15,205 bases of DNA from an uncultured Collinsella sp. (GCA_900549335.1 UROJ01000011.1:1-15205); one strand, 5' to 3'; positions 6,593-13,994 are shown, counted from the stretch's first letter. A program made the numbers and translations. The notes: generated by a model not told the origin, from the sequence alone.

Positions 6593-7993
6593 TTAGTTGC
6601 GGACCAGGCGGGCGCAGAAGTGGCCGTCGTAGGAGTCCGCATTAACGGGGACACTTTGGAAGAGGCCTCGAGCGTTTTGGCGTAGGGTGACGAGGCTCTT
6701 GGCATGATCGTACTCGGGCAGTTGCAGAATCTGAGCTTCGGAAAGCGGTGCCACACTAAAGCCGGCGCCCTCGGGAGAGGCCAGGAAGGCATCCACGACC
6801 TGCGTATTCTCTTCATCAAAAACCGAGCAGGTGGCATAGAGAAGCTCACCGCCGGCAGCCACGCGCGCGGCTGCTTCCTTGAGCATCGTCAGCTGTAGGC
6901 GAGGCAGCTCGGTCGTAACGTCGCTCTCGGTCAGGCGCCACGGAATCTCGGGATGACGGCGCATGGTGCCAGTGCCAGAGCACGGCGCATCGATAAACAC
7001 CATATCGAACAGGGCAGGCTCGCCAAGCATGGCATCAAACGACGTAAGCACCTCATTGAGCTCGCAGGCATCGCCTGACACCGTACGAACACCTGAGATA
7101 CCCGCCTTGTGCAGGCGCGCGAGATTCTGATCGCACTTACGATCGTGCAGATCGAGCGCAGTATGCTGACGCTTGTAACCGGCACGTTTGGCCTGGCACA
7201 TCATCACATAGGTCTTGGTGCCGCGGCCGGCACCAATCTCCAGGCAACGCCCGGGACGTGTCGCGGCAGTAGCGATAAGCTGGGCGTTAAGGTCCGAGGC
7301 AACCGCGGCAGCACGCTCAAACACGCCCGATGCAACCGTAACCTGCGCATCGACTGGAGCATGGCAGCCCGGGAAGACGGGCGCAACGAGTTGCGAGATA
7401 TACGGGTCGGCCTTGGTAGCAAACGCATTCTCGTGCAGCGCAAGCGGCGCAGGCGCCAGATTACCGGCAAAGTTCAGGGCGCCTTCGGGCGTATCGAACG
7501 AGGCCATAATACGAGCGCACAACCAGCGAGGAAGACCCATCAAACGAGACAGGCGAACCAGGCGGCGCTCGGACTCATCCACGTCGGATGCCGTGGCAAA
7601 GTCCTCAACGTTGTCCGCAACCTTGTGCAGCACCGCGTTTGCCAGGCCCGCGGCAGACTTAGCACCGCTGCGCACCAGCTCAACACCCTGGCTCACGGCA
7701 ACGCGGCCCGGCGTATGCAGGTAGAGCATCTCGAAGGCCGAGATACGAAGCGCCATGCGAACGCGCGGCGCGACCTTTTTGGGCTTATCGAGAAACTGAT
7801 CGAGCAACTCATCCAAAATGCCCTGCGTGGCGGCAACACCGAGCGCCAAACGAGCGGCAAAAGCGGAATCGCGCTGGTCAATGGCCTTGGCGGAAGCGCG
7901 GGAAGACAACACGTCGCGGGCGTACATACCGCGGCGATCGGCCTCCATCAACACATCGAGCGCAAGCTTGCGCGCGGGAGACAACTTGCTCAT
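6593..7993 (-). CDS. rsmB: 16S rRNA (cytosine-967-C5)-methyltransferase RsmB
   Basis: Transfers a methyl group from S-adenosylmethionine to C5 of a cytosine in 16S rRNA (C967 in E. coli numbering). The 466-aa protein has an N-terminal NusB-like all-alpha RNA-binding domain (residues ~1-140, including QRDSAFAARLALGVAATQ and RVRMALRISAFEML). A Rossmann methyltransferase domain follows. DAPCSGTGTMRRHPE holds C338 (release cysteine), and ATCSVFDEEN holds C389 (the position of the catalytic nucleophile in this family). The SAM motif I reads EIGAGRGTKT instead of the common CAAPGGKT. The start at 7993 is chosen because its ATG overlaps the fmt stop as ATGA, typical translational coupling; an in-frame GTG at 8008 is the alternative. 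It is the last gene of the priA-def-fmt-rsmB cluster. Confidence 0.93.
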   Translation of the reverse strand: MSKLSPARKLALDVLMEADRRGMYARDVLSSRASAKAIDQRDSAFAARLALGVAATQGILDELLDQFLDKPKKVAPRVRMALRISAFEMLYLHTPGRVAVSQGVELVRSGAKSAAGLANAVLHKVADNVEDFATASDVDESERRLVRLSRLMGLPRWLCARIMASFDTPEGALNFAGNLAPAPLALHENAFATKADPYISQLVAPVFPGCHAPVDAQVTVASGVFERAAAVASDLNAQLIATAATRPGRCLEIGAGRGTKTYVMMCQAKRAGYKRQHTALDLHDRKCDQNLARLHKAGISGVRTVSGDACELNEVLTSFDAMLGEPALFDMVFIDAPCSGTGTMRRHPEIPWRLTESDVTTELPRLQLTMLKEAAARVAAGGELLYATCSVFDEENTQVVDAFLASPEGAGFSVAPLSEAQILQLPEYDHAKSLVTLRQNARGLFQSVPVNADSYDGHFCARLVRN

Positions 7994-8910
7994 GACAGTA
8001 CACCCCACCTAAGTTCGGCACCCTGCAGGCCGGCAGCCCAGGCAGAGGCAGCCATTGCACGCTTGCCATCGGGCTTAACCTCGAGCAGTTCAACAGCGCC
8101 ATCAGAAAGGCCCAGGTAGACACGCTTGGCCTTAACGAGAACCTGACCCTCGCCAAGCGACACATCGGAAAGCGCAGCATCGAGCACGCGAACCATCTTG
8201 CCGGCAATCACGCAACGGGCAGGCGCGGTATCGGACGAAGCGAGCACATGGCGCACGCAATCGAGGGCCGCCATCTGCGGATCCAGACGCATCTCCTGCT
8301 TGGAAATCTTGGCAGCATGAGTGACGAGCGACTCATCCTGCTCAGTCCACACGGCGGTGCCATCAGCAAGCGAAGGAAGCGTATCGGCAAGCAATTTGCC
8401 GCCAAGCTCAGCAAGCTCCATGGTCAGCGCCTCAGCATGCTTACCGGCAACCGACGTCGAGGCCTGCGCGCAATAAGCACCAGTATCAACGCCATGCCCA
8501 ATGCGCATAATAGAAACGCCAGCAACCTCGTCACCAGCAAGAATCGCACGCTGAATGGGAGCAGCGCCACGCCAACGAGGCAACAGCGAAGCATGAACAT
8601 TCACGATACCAAGCGGCGCCATATGCAGCACCTCATCAGGCAAAATGCAGCCATAGGCAGCCACACAGAAAATATCAGCCTGCGCAGCCTGGAGCGCCTC
8701 AACAACCTCAGGCGTCATGCGATTTGCCTCAATAACCGGCAACCCCAGCTCAAGCGCCTTGGCCTTAACAGGAGAAGGCTCAAGCTTCTTACCACGCCCA
8801 CGAACAGCATCGGGACGAGTAATAAGAAGCGCAATCTCGTTCCCAGCCTCAACAAGCGAAGTCAGCGAAGGCACAGCAAAATCAGGCGTACCCATAAACA
8901 CAATACGCAT
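7990..8910 (-). CDS. fmt: Methionyl-tRNA formyltransferase
   Basis: Formylates Met-tRNA(fMet) with 10-formyl-tetrahydrofolate, producing the initiator of bacterial translation. It has 306 aa, near the usual ~310. It opens MRIVFMGTPDFAVPSL, the classic N-terminal strand of the formyltransferase fold. The catalytic block NVHASLLPRWRGAAPIQRA contains N104 and H106, and GHGVDTG contains D142, completing the catalytic triad. The C-terminal OB-like domain (~205-306) contacts tRNA. AGGAG (8921-8925 on the minus strand) lies 10 bases before the ATG. It overlaps rsmB by 4 bases. Its N-terminal half (roughly 8430-8910) uses many T-ending codons (GTT, ATT, GAT, GCT, CTT), unlike the GC-ending codons in most of the other genes here. 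Confidence 0.96.
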   Translation of the reverse strand: MRIVFMGTPDFAVPSLTSLVEAGNEIALLITRPDAVRGRGKKLEPSPVKAKALELGLPVIEANRMTPEVVEALQAAQADIFCVAAYGCILPDEVLHMAPLGIVNVHASLLPRWRGAAPIQRAILAGDEVAGVSIMRIGHGVDTGAYCAQASTSVAGKHAEALTMELAELGGKLLADTLPSLADGTAVWTEQDESLVTHAAKISKQEMRLDPQMAALDCVRHVLASSDTAPARCVIAGKMVRVLDAALSDVSLGEGQVLVKAKRVYLGLSDGAVELLEVKPDGKRAMAASAWAAGLQGAELRWGVLS

Positions 8911-9128
8911 AAAAGTAAGTCTCCTCTCAACAACGAGCCGAGACGGCTACAAATAACAGCGGAAAGCCAAGTACCCAGCACATCCGCAATAACAATTCAA
9001 CAAAAACAAATATACCCAAAAACAAAGAAAGAGCCGCATAAAAGCAGCCCTCCCAACAAAGCACCTATCAGCGAAGACGCCCCTCCCTGGCCCGACGGCA
9101 CCCGGGCGAACCGAGCCAGAACAACGCA
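8911..9128 (-). other. Pyrimidine-rich spacer upstream of fmt with a possible promoter
   Basis: Part of the 328-base gap between def and fmt; the remainder is the palindrome at 9129-9230. Read on the minus strand it is T-rich and less GC-rich than its surroundings. TATATT (9014-9009) is a 5-of-6 match to the -10 box, but no convincing -35 was seen. The fmt ribosome site is at 8921-8925. A possible 30-codon reading frame is listed separately. Nothing else is recognisable. Confidence 0.35.
8947..9039 (-). CDS. Possible 30-aa hydrophobic Cys-rich peptide upstream of fmt
   Basis: A short frame beginning ATG at 9039, preceded 8 bases upstream by a good ribosome site, GGGAGGG (9054-9048), and ending TAG at 8947. 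The peptide starts MRLFLCFWVYLFLLNC, hydrophobic enough for one membrane segment, and continues with C18, C20 and C28. It lies in the same direction as fmt and ends 36 bases before it, so it could be a leader peptide or a small membrane protein. Against this, the surrounding DNA is T-rich on this strand, which produces Phe/Leu/Cys codons by chance, and no homologue is known to me. Confidence 0.2.
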   Translation of the reverse strand: MRLFLCFWVYLFLLNCYCGCAGYLAFRCYL

Positions 9129-9230
9129 GTCCCCGGTGTTGAGCGCCCGCATATCGTCCCGCGCGCAGTTTCGCAGCAAAGCGAGAATGTTTGAGCACGG
9201 GATGATATGTGGGCGCTCAGCACCGGGGAC
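9129..9230 (+). repeat. Long imperfect palindrome (~100-nt hairpin) between def and fmt
   Basis: Arm 9129-9161 begins GTCCCCGGTGTTGAGCGCCC and arm 9198-9230 ends GCGCTCAGCACCGGGGAC. They pair over 33 consecutive positions, 30 Watson-Crick plus three G-U in a plus-strand transcript (9139/9220, 9149/9210, 9156/9203). Pairing continues after one C-A mismatch at 9162/9197. The ~30-nt loop holds a weak inner hairpin (TTCGC...GCGAG). It ends 8 bases from the def stop codon. It may act as a terminator or stabiliser of the priA-def transcript, or be a dispersed REP-like element. There is no T-run on either side. Confidence 0.75.
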
Positions 9231-9238
9231 GGTGGGAC

Positions 9239-9775
9239 CTACTCCGTCTCGCCCGGTCGAGCGCCGCGGGCCAGGGCGTCCTGGTACTCCTTGACTGCCT
9301 TAATCCTCTGCATGGGCTTGAGTCGCTCAAACATGGTGTTGCCATGCAGGTGATCGATCTCGTGCTGCAAGCACACGCAGAACAGGTCGCCCGAGGCCTC
9401 GTAGCGAATCAGGTTGGCATCCAGGTCGTACGCCTCGACGACGACATGGTCGGGACGCTCGATCTCGCAGCTAATACCGGGAATGGACAGGCAGCCCTCG
9501 CTAAACGGCACCAGATGGTCGCTCTGCTCAACAATGACAGGGTTGATGAGCACGTAGGGATCGTAGTCATTCTTGTCGCTGTAGTCGCAGTCGATGGTGA
9601 CGAGCTGAATAAGCTCACCGATCTGCGGGGCAGCCAGACCGCAACCGCCGTTGTCGAACATCATCTTCTTCATCTTCTCGGCAAGCGCCTCGATCGCCGG
9701 AGTGATCTCCTCGATGACGGCGCACTCCTGGCGCAGACGAGGGTCGGGCGACAGTACGATTCCGTTGGCTTCCAT
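9239..9775 (-). CDS. def: Peptide deformylase
   Basis: Removes the N-formyl group from nascent peptides using a bound metal ion. The three defining motifs are present: GCGLAAPQIG (residues 44-53, Q51 for oxyanion binding), EGCLSIPG (C95 metal ligand) and QHEIDHLHG (H138 and H142 metal ligands, E139 general base). The start at 9775 (MEANGIVLSPDPRL, 178 aa) is preferred over the in-frame ATG at 9781, because GAAAGG (9787-9782) is 6 bases from the former and directly abuts the latter. It starts 18 bases after the priA stop, so the two are very likely co-transcribed. With fmt downstream it forms the usual formylation/deformylation pair, here split by a palindromic spacer. Confidence 0.96.
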   Translation of the reverse strand: MEANGIVLSPDPRLRQECAVIEEITPAIEALAEKMKKMMFDNGGCGLAAPQIGELIQLVTIDCDYSDKNDYDPYVLINPVIVEQSDHLVPFSEGCLSIPGISCEIERPDHVVVEAYDLDANLIRYEASGDLFCVCLQHEIDHLHGNTMFERLKPMQRIKAVKEYQDALARGARPGETE

Positions 9776-9793
9776 GGCCATCCTTTCGGGTTG

Positions 9794-12247
9794 TTACATC
9801 AAATCATAGGCGTCGACGTCAACGCTCACGCTCACGCCGCGCACGGAGCCAACCTCTTTGAGGCAGGCGTCGATATCATCAGAGACATGGTACCCTACCG
9901 GCGACTTTACAAGCAGATGGAAGCGGTAACGGTCCTTGGCTCTCTCGATTACACACGAAGCCGGACCAAGCACCTGGGGCACGGCGCTCCCCGCCCGCAA
10001 AAAGTCGGGCGCGGCGGCATGCCAGCGACGCTTGAGGAGCTTCGCGATGCGGCCGATGTAGTCCCGCGCGTCATCCGCATTCGTCGACCACGCCAAGATG
10101 TTGGCCAAGCGCACGAACGGCGGATACAGGGCGTCGCGGCGCTGGTCCAGGTCGTAGTCGGTAAAAATCGAGCGGTCGTGCTCGGCGACGGCGCGAATGA
10201 CCGGGTCCTCAGGCAGGTAGGTCTGGATGATAACCTCGCCGGGACGATCACCGCGGCCGGCGCGGCCCGCAACCTGCTCTAGCAGGTCGTAGGCGCGCTC
10301 CCCTGCGCGGAAGTCCGGCAGCTTGAGGGCGAAGTCGGCATTGACCACGCCCACGAGCGTGACCTCGGGAAAGTCGAGGCCCTTTGCGATCATTTGAGTG
10401 CCCAGCAACACCGCGCAATCGGCCGCATCGAACTGCTCGAGCAGCTTTTTGTGCGCGTCCTTGCCGCGCGTGGAATCGGCATCCATGCGAATGATGGCGA
10501 CGTCGTCGGGCAGCATCTGGTGCAGCGCATCCTCGATCTGCTGCGTACCCAGGCCCATTTTAGCCAGGTAGCGGCTGCCGCACTTGGGACAGCGACTCGT
10601 GGGCGCCGGATAGGGTTGCACGCGCCAGGACGAACCGCAAGTGTGGCACTGCAGCGTATGGGTGCGCTCGTGATACGTGAGCGCGGTGGAACAGTGATTG
10701 CAGGTGGGGACGCAGCCGCACTCGCGGCACATAAGGAACGGCGCAAAGCCGCGACGGTTGTGCAGCAGCACGGCCTTCTCGCGGCGCTCGACTACGCGCT
10801 CCAGGCCTTCCATCAGCGGTTTTGAGAACATGGAGCGGCTGCCGTGCGAAAACTCGCGGCGCAGGTCGGCAATGCGGACCGTGGGCAGCACGGCATTTCC
10901 CGGGCGCTCAGGCATCTCGACACGAGTCCAGGTGGCACCGTTGTACGTGCCGCGGCGGCAGCGGTCGAGGGCCTCCGCAGAAGGCGTGGCCGAGCCCAAC
11001 ACGAGCGGGCAGCGATACCGACACGCCATCTCGGCAGCCACCTCGCGCGCATGGTAGCGCGGGCTGGAGCCCTGCTTGTAGCTGGTCTCGTGTTCCTCGT
11101 CGATGATGATAAGACCCAAGTCGCTGAGCGGGCAAAAGAGCGCCGAGCGGGCGCCCACGACCACACGCGCGGCACCGCTGGCGACCATATCCCACTGGTC
11201 CAGGCGCTCGCCAGCAGAAAGTCGCGAATGGAACACGGCAACCGTCTCGCCAAAGCGCGAACGGAAGCGGCCGACAGTCTGGGCCGTCAGCGAAATCTCG
11301 GGCACGAGCACGCAGGCCGAACGGCCGGCCGCCAGCACGCGCTCGATAGCGGAGAGGTAGACCTCGGTTTTGCCAGATCCGGTGACGCCATCGACAAGGA
11401 CTACGTCGCCGTGGGCGTCAAGGCGGGCACGCTCAATCTGCGCGAGGGCCTGCTGCTGGCCGTTGGTAAGCGAGACCGGCGCTTTGCCGCTCGCGGAGGA
11501 CAGCGTGGTCTGCTCGCTACAGCCACGCCACGCCCGGCGCTCCTCCACCACCACGACGCCGCGTTTTTCGAGCGCCTTGATGGTCGCCGACATGCTGTTG
11601 TAGAGCAGGTTGAGGTCGCGCGTCGTGACCGGGCCGCATTGGAGCGCCTCAATGAGCTGACGCTGGCGGACCGCGGTCTTGGGCGGCGTGTAGTCGAAAC
11701 CCTCGGGCGTGAGCATGACCCAACGGTTTTGGATGGGTTTGACGGCGGGGCGCTCAACGGTCCACACGCCGTCATCGACCTTGACCACGCGCGGGCTTCC
11801 GCCCGGGGGCAAGAACAGGCGCAGGCACTCGGAAAGCGTCGCGACGTACTCGCGGCTCATCCAACGTGCGATACGGGCGGACTCGGCGGTAAAGAGCGGC
11901 TTGCTGAGGATAGCCTCGATAGACTTGATGCGCGCGGGATCGAGAGCGTCGTTACCTTGCAGGTTGGCAAGCTCGGGCGCAATGTCGACGATGTAGCCTG
12001 CGGCCGCACGGTTGCCAAAATGAACCAGGACCGTCGATCCGACCTGGGCCTCGTCGGCAAGGGAGTCGGGAATGCCGTAGGCAAACGGCTCGGACAGCGC
12101 ACGGGTCGGGATGTCGAGGACCACGCTCGCGTAGGCGACGACGGGCTCGGATACCGGCTCGGGCTGCGCCGGGGCGGCGACGGGGGCCGCGGACTTCGGA
12201 GCTTCCTCCGGTTCCGGCGAACCAAACAGTGACAGTTGCTCGGCCAT
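9794..12247 (-). CDS. priA: Primosomal replication-restart helicase PriA with an N-terminal QLSLF motif
   Basis: A superfamily-2 3'-to-5' DNA helicase that recognises stalled or D-loop forks and reloads the replisome. It has 817 aa. After a ~35-residue Pro/Ala/Glu-rich leader come the 3'-end-binding domain (from about VVAYASVVLDIPT), a winged-helix region, Walker A GVTGSGKT (K293) and the DEEH box (D383-H386). A zinc-binding insertion follows, with eight cysteines starting at C507 (CRECGCVPTCNHC, then further CxxC pairs); after it come QVAGRAGRGDRPGE (motif VI) and the C-terminal domain. The start at 12247 is chosen because GGGAGG (12263-12258) lies 10 bases upstream and the resulting N-terminus MAEQLSLFGSPEPEE carries a meaningful motif. 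The open frame reaches 12409 only by running antisense through the gltX terminator and 3' end. Residues 4-8 (QLSLF) match the beta-sliding-clamp-binding consensus exactly. Confidence 0.95.
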   Translation of the reverse strand: MAEQLSLFGSPEPEEAPKSAAPVAAPAQPEPVSEPVVAYASVVLDIPTRALSEPFAYGIPDSLADEAQVGSTVLVHFGNRAAAGYIVDIAPELANLQGNDALDPARIKSIEAILSKPLFTAESARIARWMSREYVATLSECLRLFLPPGGSPRVVKVDDGVWTVERPAVKPIQNRWVMLTPEGFDYTPPKTAVRQRQLIEALQCGPVTTRDLNLLYNSMSATIKALEKRGVVVVEERRAWRGCSEQTTLSSASGKAPVSLTNGQQQALAQIERARLDAHGDVVLVDGVTGSGKTEVYLSAIERVLAAGRSACVLVPEISLTAQTVGRFRSRFGETVAVFHSRLSAGERLDQWDMVASGAARVVVGARSALFCPLSDLGLIIIDEEHETSYKQGSSPRYHAREVAAEMACRYRCPLVLGSATPSAEALDRCRRGTYNGATWTRVEMPERPGNAVLPTVRIADLRREFSHGSRSMFSKPLMEGLERVVERREKAVLLHNRRGFAPFLMCRECGCVPTCNHCSTALTYHERTHTLQCHTCGSSWRVQPYPAPTSRCPKCGSRYLAKMGLGTQQIEDALHQMLPDDVAIIRMDADSTRGKDAHKKLLEQFDAADCAVLLGTQMIAKGLDFPEVTLVGVVNADFALKLPDFRAGERAYDLLEQVAGRAGRGDRPGEVIIQTYLPEDPVIRAVAEHDRSIFTDYDLDQRRDALYPPFVRLANILAWSTNADDARDYIGRIAKLLKRRWHAAAPDFLRAGSAVPQVLGPASCVIERAKDRYRFHLLVKSPVGYHVSDDIDACLKEVGSVRGVSVSVDVDAYDLM

Positions 12248-12278
12248 GGTCTCTGTACCTCCCATCCCATACGTCTTT

Positions 12279-12312
12279 AGAAACAAGAGCCCCGCTCGGG
12301 TGAACGGGGCTC
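12279..12312 (-). terminator. Rho-independent terminator of gltX
   Basis: GAGCCCCG (12287-12294) pairs with CGGGGCTC (12305-12312), an 8-bp stem with a 10-nt loop. Read on the minus strand it is followed by TTGTTTCTAAAG. It lies 24 bases after the gltX stop and 40 bases before the priA start, so priA needs its own promoter or depends on read-through. No convincing promoter is seen in the remaining 40 bases. Confidence 0.8.
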
Positions 12313-12335
12313 GGATACATACGTTTGCGCAGCGA

Positions 12336-13811
12336 TTACAGCGCCATCGTGCGGGCGCGGTCGATGCGCGCCAGGCAGTCGTCGCGGCCGACGAGCGCCA
12401 TGGTCTCACCCAGCGGGGGGCTCACCATGTTGCCGCAGACGGCGACGCGCACAGCCTGGAAGACAACACGCTTCTTGAGGTCCATCTGCTCGGGCAGCGG
12501 CTCAAGCGCGGCGTCGATGTTGGCAGCCGTCCACTCGTCCACGCCCTCGAGCGCGGCCTTGGCGGCATCCAGAATGGCACCCATGCCTTCCTTGGCCAGG
12601 CCCTTGTTGACGGATTTCTCGTCATACTCGAGCGTCTCGGCCGTGGCAAAGATGGGAGCGGCGACAGTCACGGCGTCGGCCGGCATCTTGGTGCGCGGCT
12701 TAACGATGGCAGCGAGTGCGTCGATCCAGTCCTCGCCGTACTCGACGTTACCCTCGATGAGGCCTGCCTCGTGCAGCTCGGGGACCATGATCTCGTCGGC
12801 AAACTGAGCATCGGACATGCCGTTGATGTACTCGGCATTGACCCAGTCGAGCTTCTTGGGGTCGAAGGTCGCAGGGTTCTTGGAGATTCGGTCGAGCGAG
12901 AACTTACTGGCCAGGACATCACGCGGGATGATCGTGGTCTCGCCGTCGAGCGACCAGCCGAGCAGCGCCAGATAGTTGACGAAGGCGTCGGACAGGTAAC
13001 CGGCGTCGCGGTACTCCTCCACCGAGGTCGCGCCGTGGCGCTTGGAGAGCTTCTTGCCGTCGGCACCCAAGATCATGGAGATGTGGGCAAACGTAGGCAC
13101 GGGTGCGCCGAGGGCCTCGTAGACCATGACCTGGCGCGGGGTGTTGGAAAGATGGTCGTCGCCGCGGATGACGTGGGTAATCTTCATCATGGCATCGTCG
13201 ACGACGGTCGCAAAGTTATAGGTGGGCGTGCCGTCGGAGCGGAAGATGACAAAGTCGTCGAGCTCCTTGGCATCGAAGGTCACCTCGCCGTGGACGGCGT
13301 CGTGGATGACGACGTCGCCGCGGTTCTCGGGCACCTTGATGCGCAGGACGTAGGGTTCGCCGGCCTCGATGCGGCGGCGGGCCTCCTCGGGATCAAGATC
13401 GCGGCAGCGGCGCTGATAGCCCTGGAAGGGGTCCTTACGCTCCTGCGCGGCCTTGCGATCGGCGTCGAGCTGCTCCTTGGTGCAGAAGCAGGGATAGGCC
13501 TTGCCCTCGTCCCAGAGCTTCTGGGCGGCCTGCTTGTACAGGTCCAGGCGCTCGGTCTGTGCGTAGGGGCCATAGTCGCCGCCCACCTCGGGACCCTCAT
13601 CCCAGTCCAAGCCCAGCCAACGCATGGCGCGCAGAATGATCTGCGTGTTCTCGTCGGTGGAACGGGTGGGGTCGGTGTCGTCGATGCGCAGGATGAACGT
13701 GCCGCCGTTTGCGCGGGCAAAAGCCCAGTTATAGATAGCGGTGCGGGCGCCGCCGATGTGCAGCTTGCCCGTGGGTGAGGGTGCAAAGCGGACGCGAACG
13801 TCTGATGCCAT
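12336..13811 (-). CDS. gltX: Glutamyl-tRNA synthetase
   Basis: Class I aminoacyl-tRNA synthetase charging tRNA(Glu) with glutamate (in species lacking glutaminyl-tRNA synthetase also mischarging tRNA(Gln) for transamidation). It has 491 aa, the normal length. The N-terminus VRVRFAPSPTGKLHIGGART contains the HIGH-type signature HIGG (18-21). KLSKR (254-258) is the KMSKS-type loop that binds ATP. YPCFCTKEQL and YQRRCRDLDPEE lie in the zinc-binding-like insertion region. The C-terminal helical domain reads the anticodon. The ATG at 13811 is chosen because GAGGAG (13823-13818) lies 6 bases upstream and the signature begins at once; the open frame extends to 13928 through the intergenic repeat but has no support there. 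It is transcribed alone, with its own terminator. Confidence 0.97.
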   Translation of the reverse strand: MASDVRVRFAPSPTGKLHIGGARTAIYNWAFARANGGTFILRIDDTDPTRSTDENTQIILRAMRWLGLDWDEGPEVGGDYGPYAQTERLDLYKQAAQKLWDEGKAYPCFCTKEQLDADRKAAQERKDPFQGYQRRCRDLDPEEARRRIEAGEPYVLRIKVPENRGDVVIHDAVHGEVTFDAKELDDFVIFRSDGTPTYNFATVVDDAMMKITHVIRGDDHLSNTPRQVMVYEALGAPVPTFAHISMILGADGKKLSKRHGATSVEEYRDAGYLSDAFVNYLALLGWSLDGETTIIPRDVLASKFSLDRISKNPATFDPKKLDWVNAEYINGMSDAQFADEIMVPELHEAGLIEGNVEYGEDWIDALAAIVKPRTKMPADAVTVAAPIFATAETLEYDEKSVNKGLAKEGMGAILDAAKAALEGVDEWTAANIDAALEPLPEQMDLKKRVVFQAVRVAVCGNMVSPPLGETMALVGRDDCLARIDRARTMAL

Positions 13812-13851
13812 GGATATCTCCTCGATTGCAGGATGGATGTCTAACCGCATC

Positions 13852-13857
13852 AGTATA
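13852..13857 (-). promoter_or_regulatory. Candidate -10 box of the gltX promoter
   Basis: On the minus strand TATACT (13857-13852) matches the -10 consensus at 5 of 6 positions and would give a leader of about 35 bases before the gltX start. The best -35-like hexamer, TTGTGC, is about 19 bases upstream, which is long. The palindromic repeat begins just upstream of this promoter. Confidence 0.4.
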
Positions 13858-13891
13858 AAGCAACAAAGCAACCTCCGCACAAAGGGCACCG

Positions 13892-13994
13892 ACCTACTCA
13901 TTGGGGACAGACTTAAATGACCACCCAATAAGCACCCGGCTGGTCATTTCAAGTCTGTCCCCTACTCATTTAAGTCTGTCCCCAATGAGTAGGT
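13892..13994. repeat. REP-like palindromic element between gltX and metK
   Basis: A 29-bp perfect inverted repeat: 13892-13920 (ACCTACTCATTGGGGACAG, then ACTTAAATGA) against 13966-13994. A second arm inside, 13941-13962 (TGGTCATTTCAAGTCTGTCC plus CC), can instead pair with 13903-13923 with one bulged G. The core AAGTCTGTCCCC thus occurs three times (13972-13983, 13951-13962, and inverted at 13903-13914). CCTACTCATT (13961-13970) can also pair with AATGAGTAGG (13984-13993). The layout resembles REP/BIME elements, many of which are mobilised by REP-associated Y1 transposases; that link is an inference and no transposase is present here. Confidence 0.75.

Noticed and set aside
6434..6685. 83-codon plus-strand frame in the gap after the FmdB-type gene
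   Set aside because: It starts inside the palindromic repeat without a ribosome site and runs into the 3' end of rsmB on the other strand.
10844..12232. 462-codon open frame antisense to priA
   Set aside because: Opposite an intact helicase gene with Walker A, DEEH and zinc motifs; the product has no domain signature.
12248..12409. N-terminal extension of PriA up to 12409
   Set aside because: It would run through the gltX terminator and into the 3' end of gltX. The ribosome site GGGAGG and the QLSLF motif point to 12247.
12246..13778. 510-codon open frame antisense to gltX
   Set aside because: Opposite an intact glutamyl-tRNA synthetase; Gly/Val/Leu-rich shadow translation.
13812..13928. 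N-terminal extension of GltX up to 13928
   Set aside because: It would cross the candidate promoter and part of the palindromic repeat. GAGGAG spacing and the conserved N-terminus support 13811.
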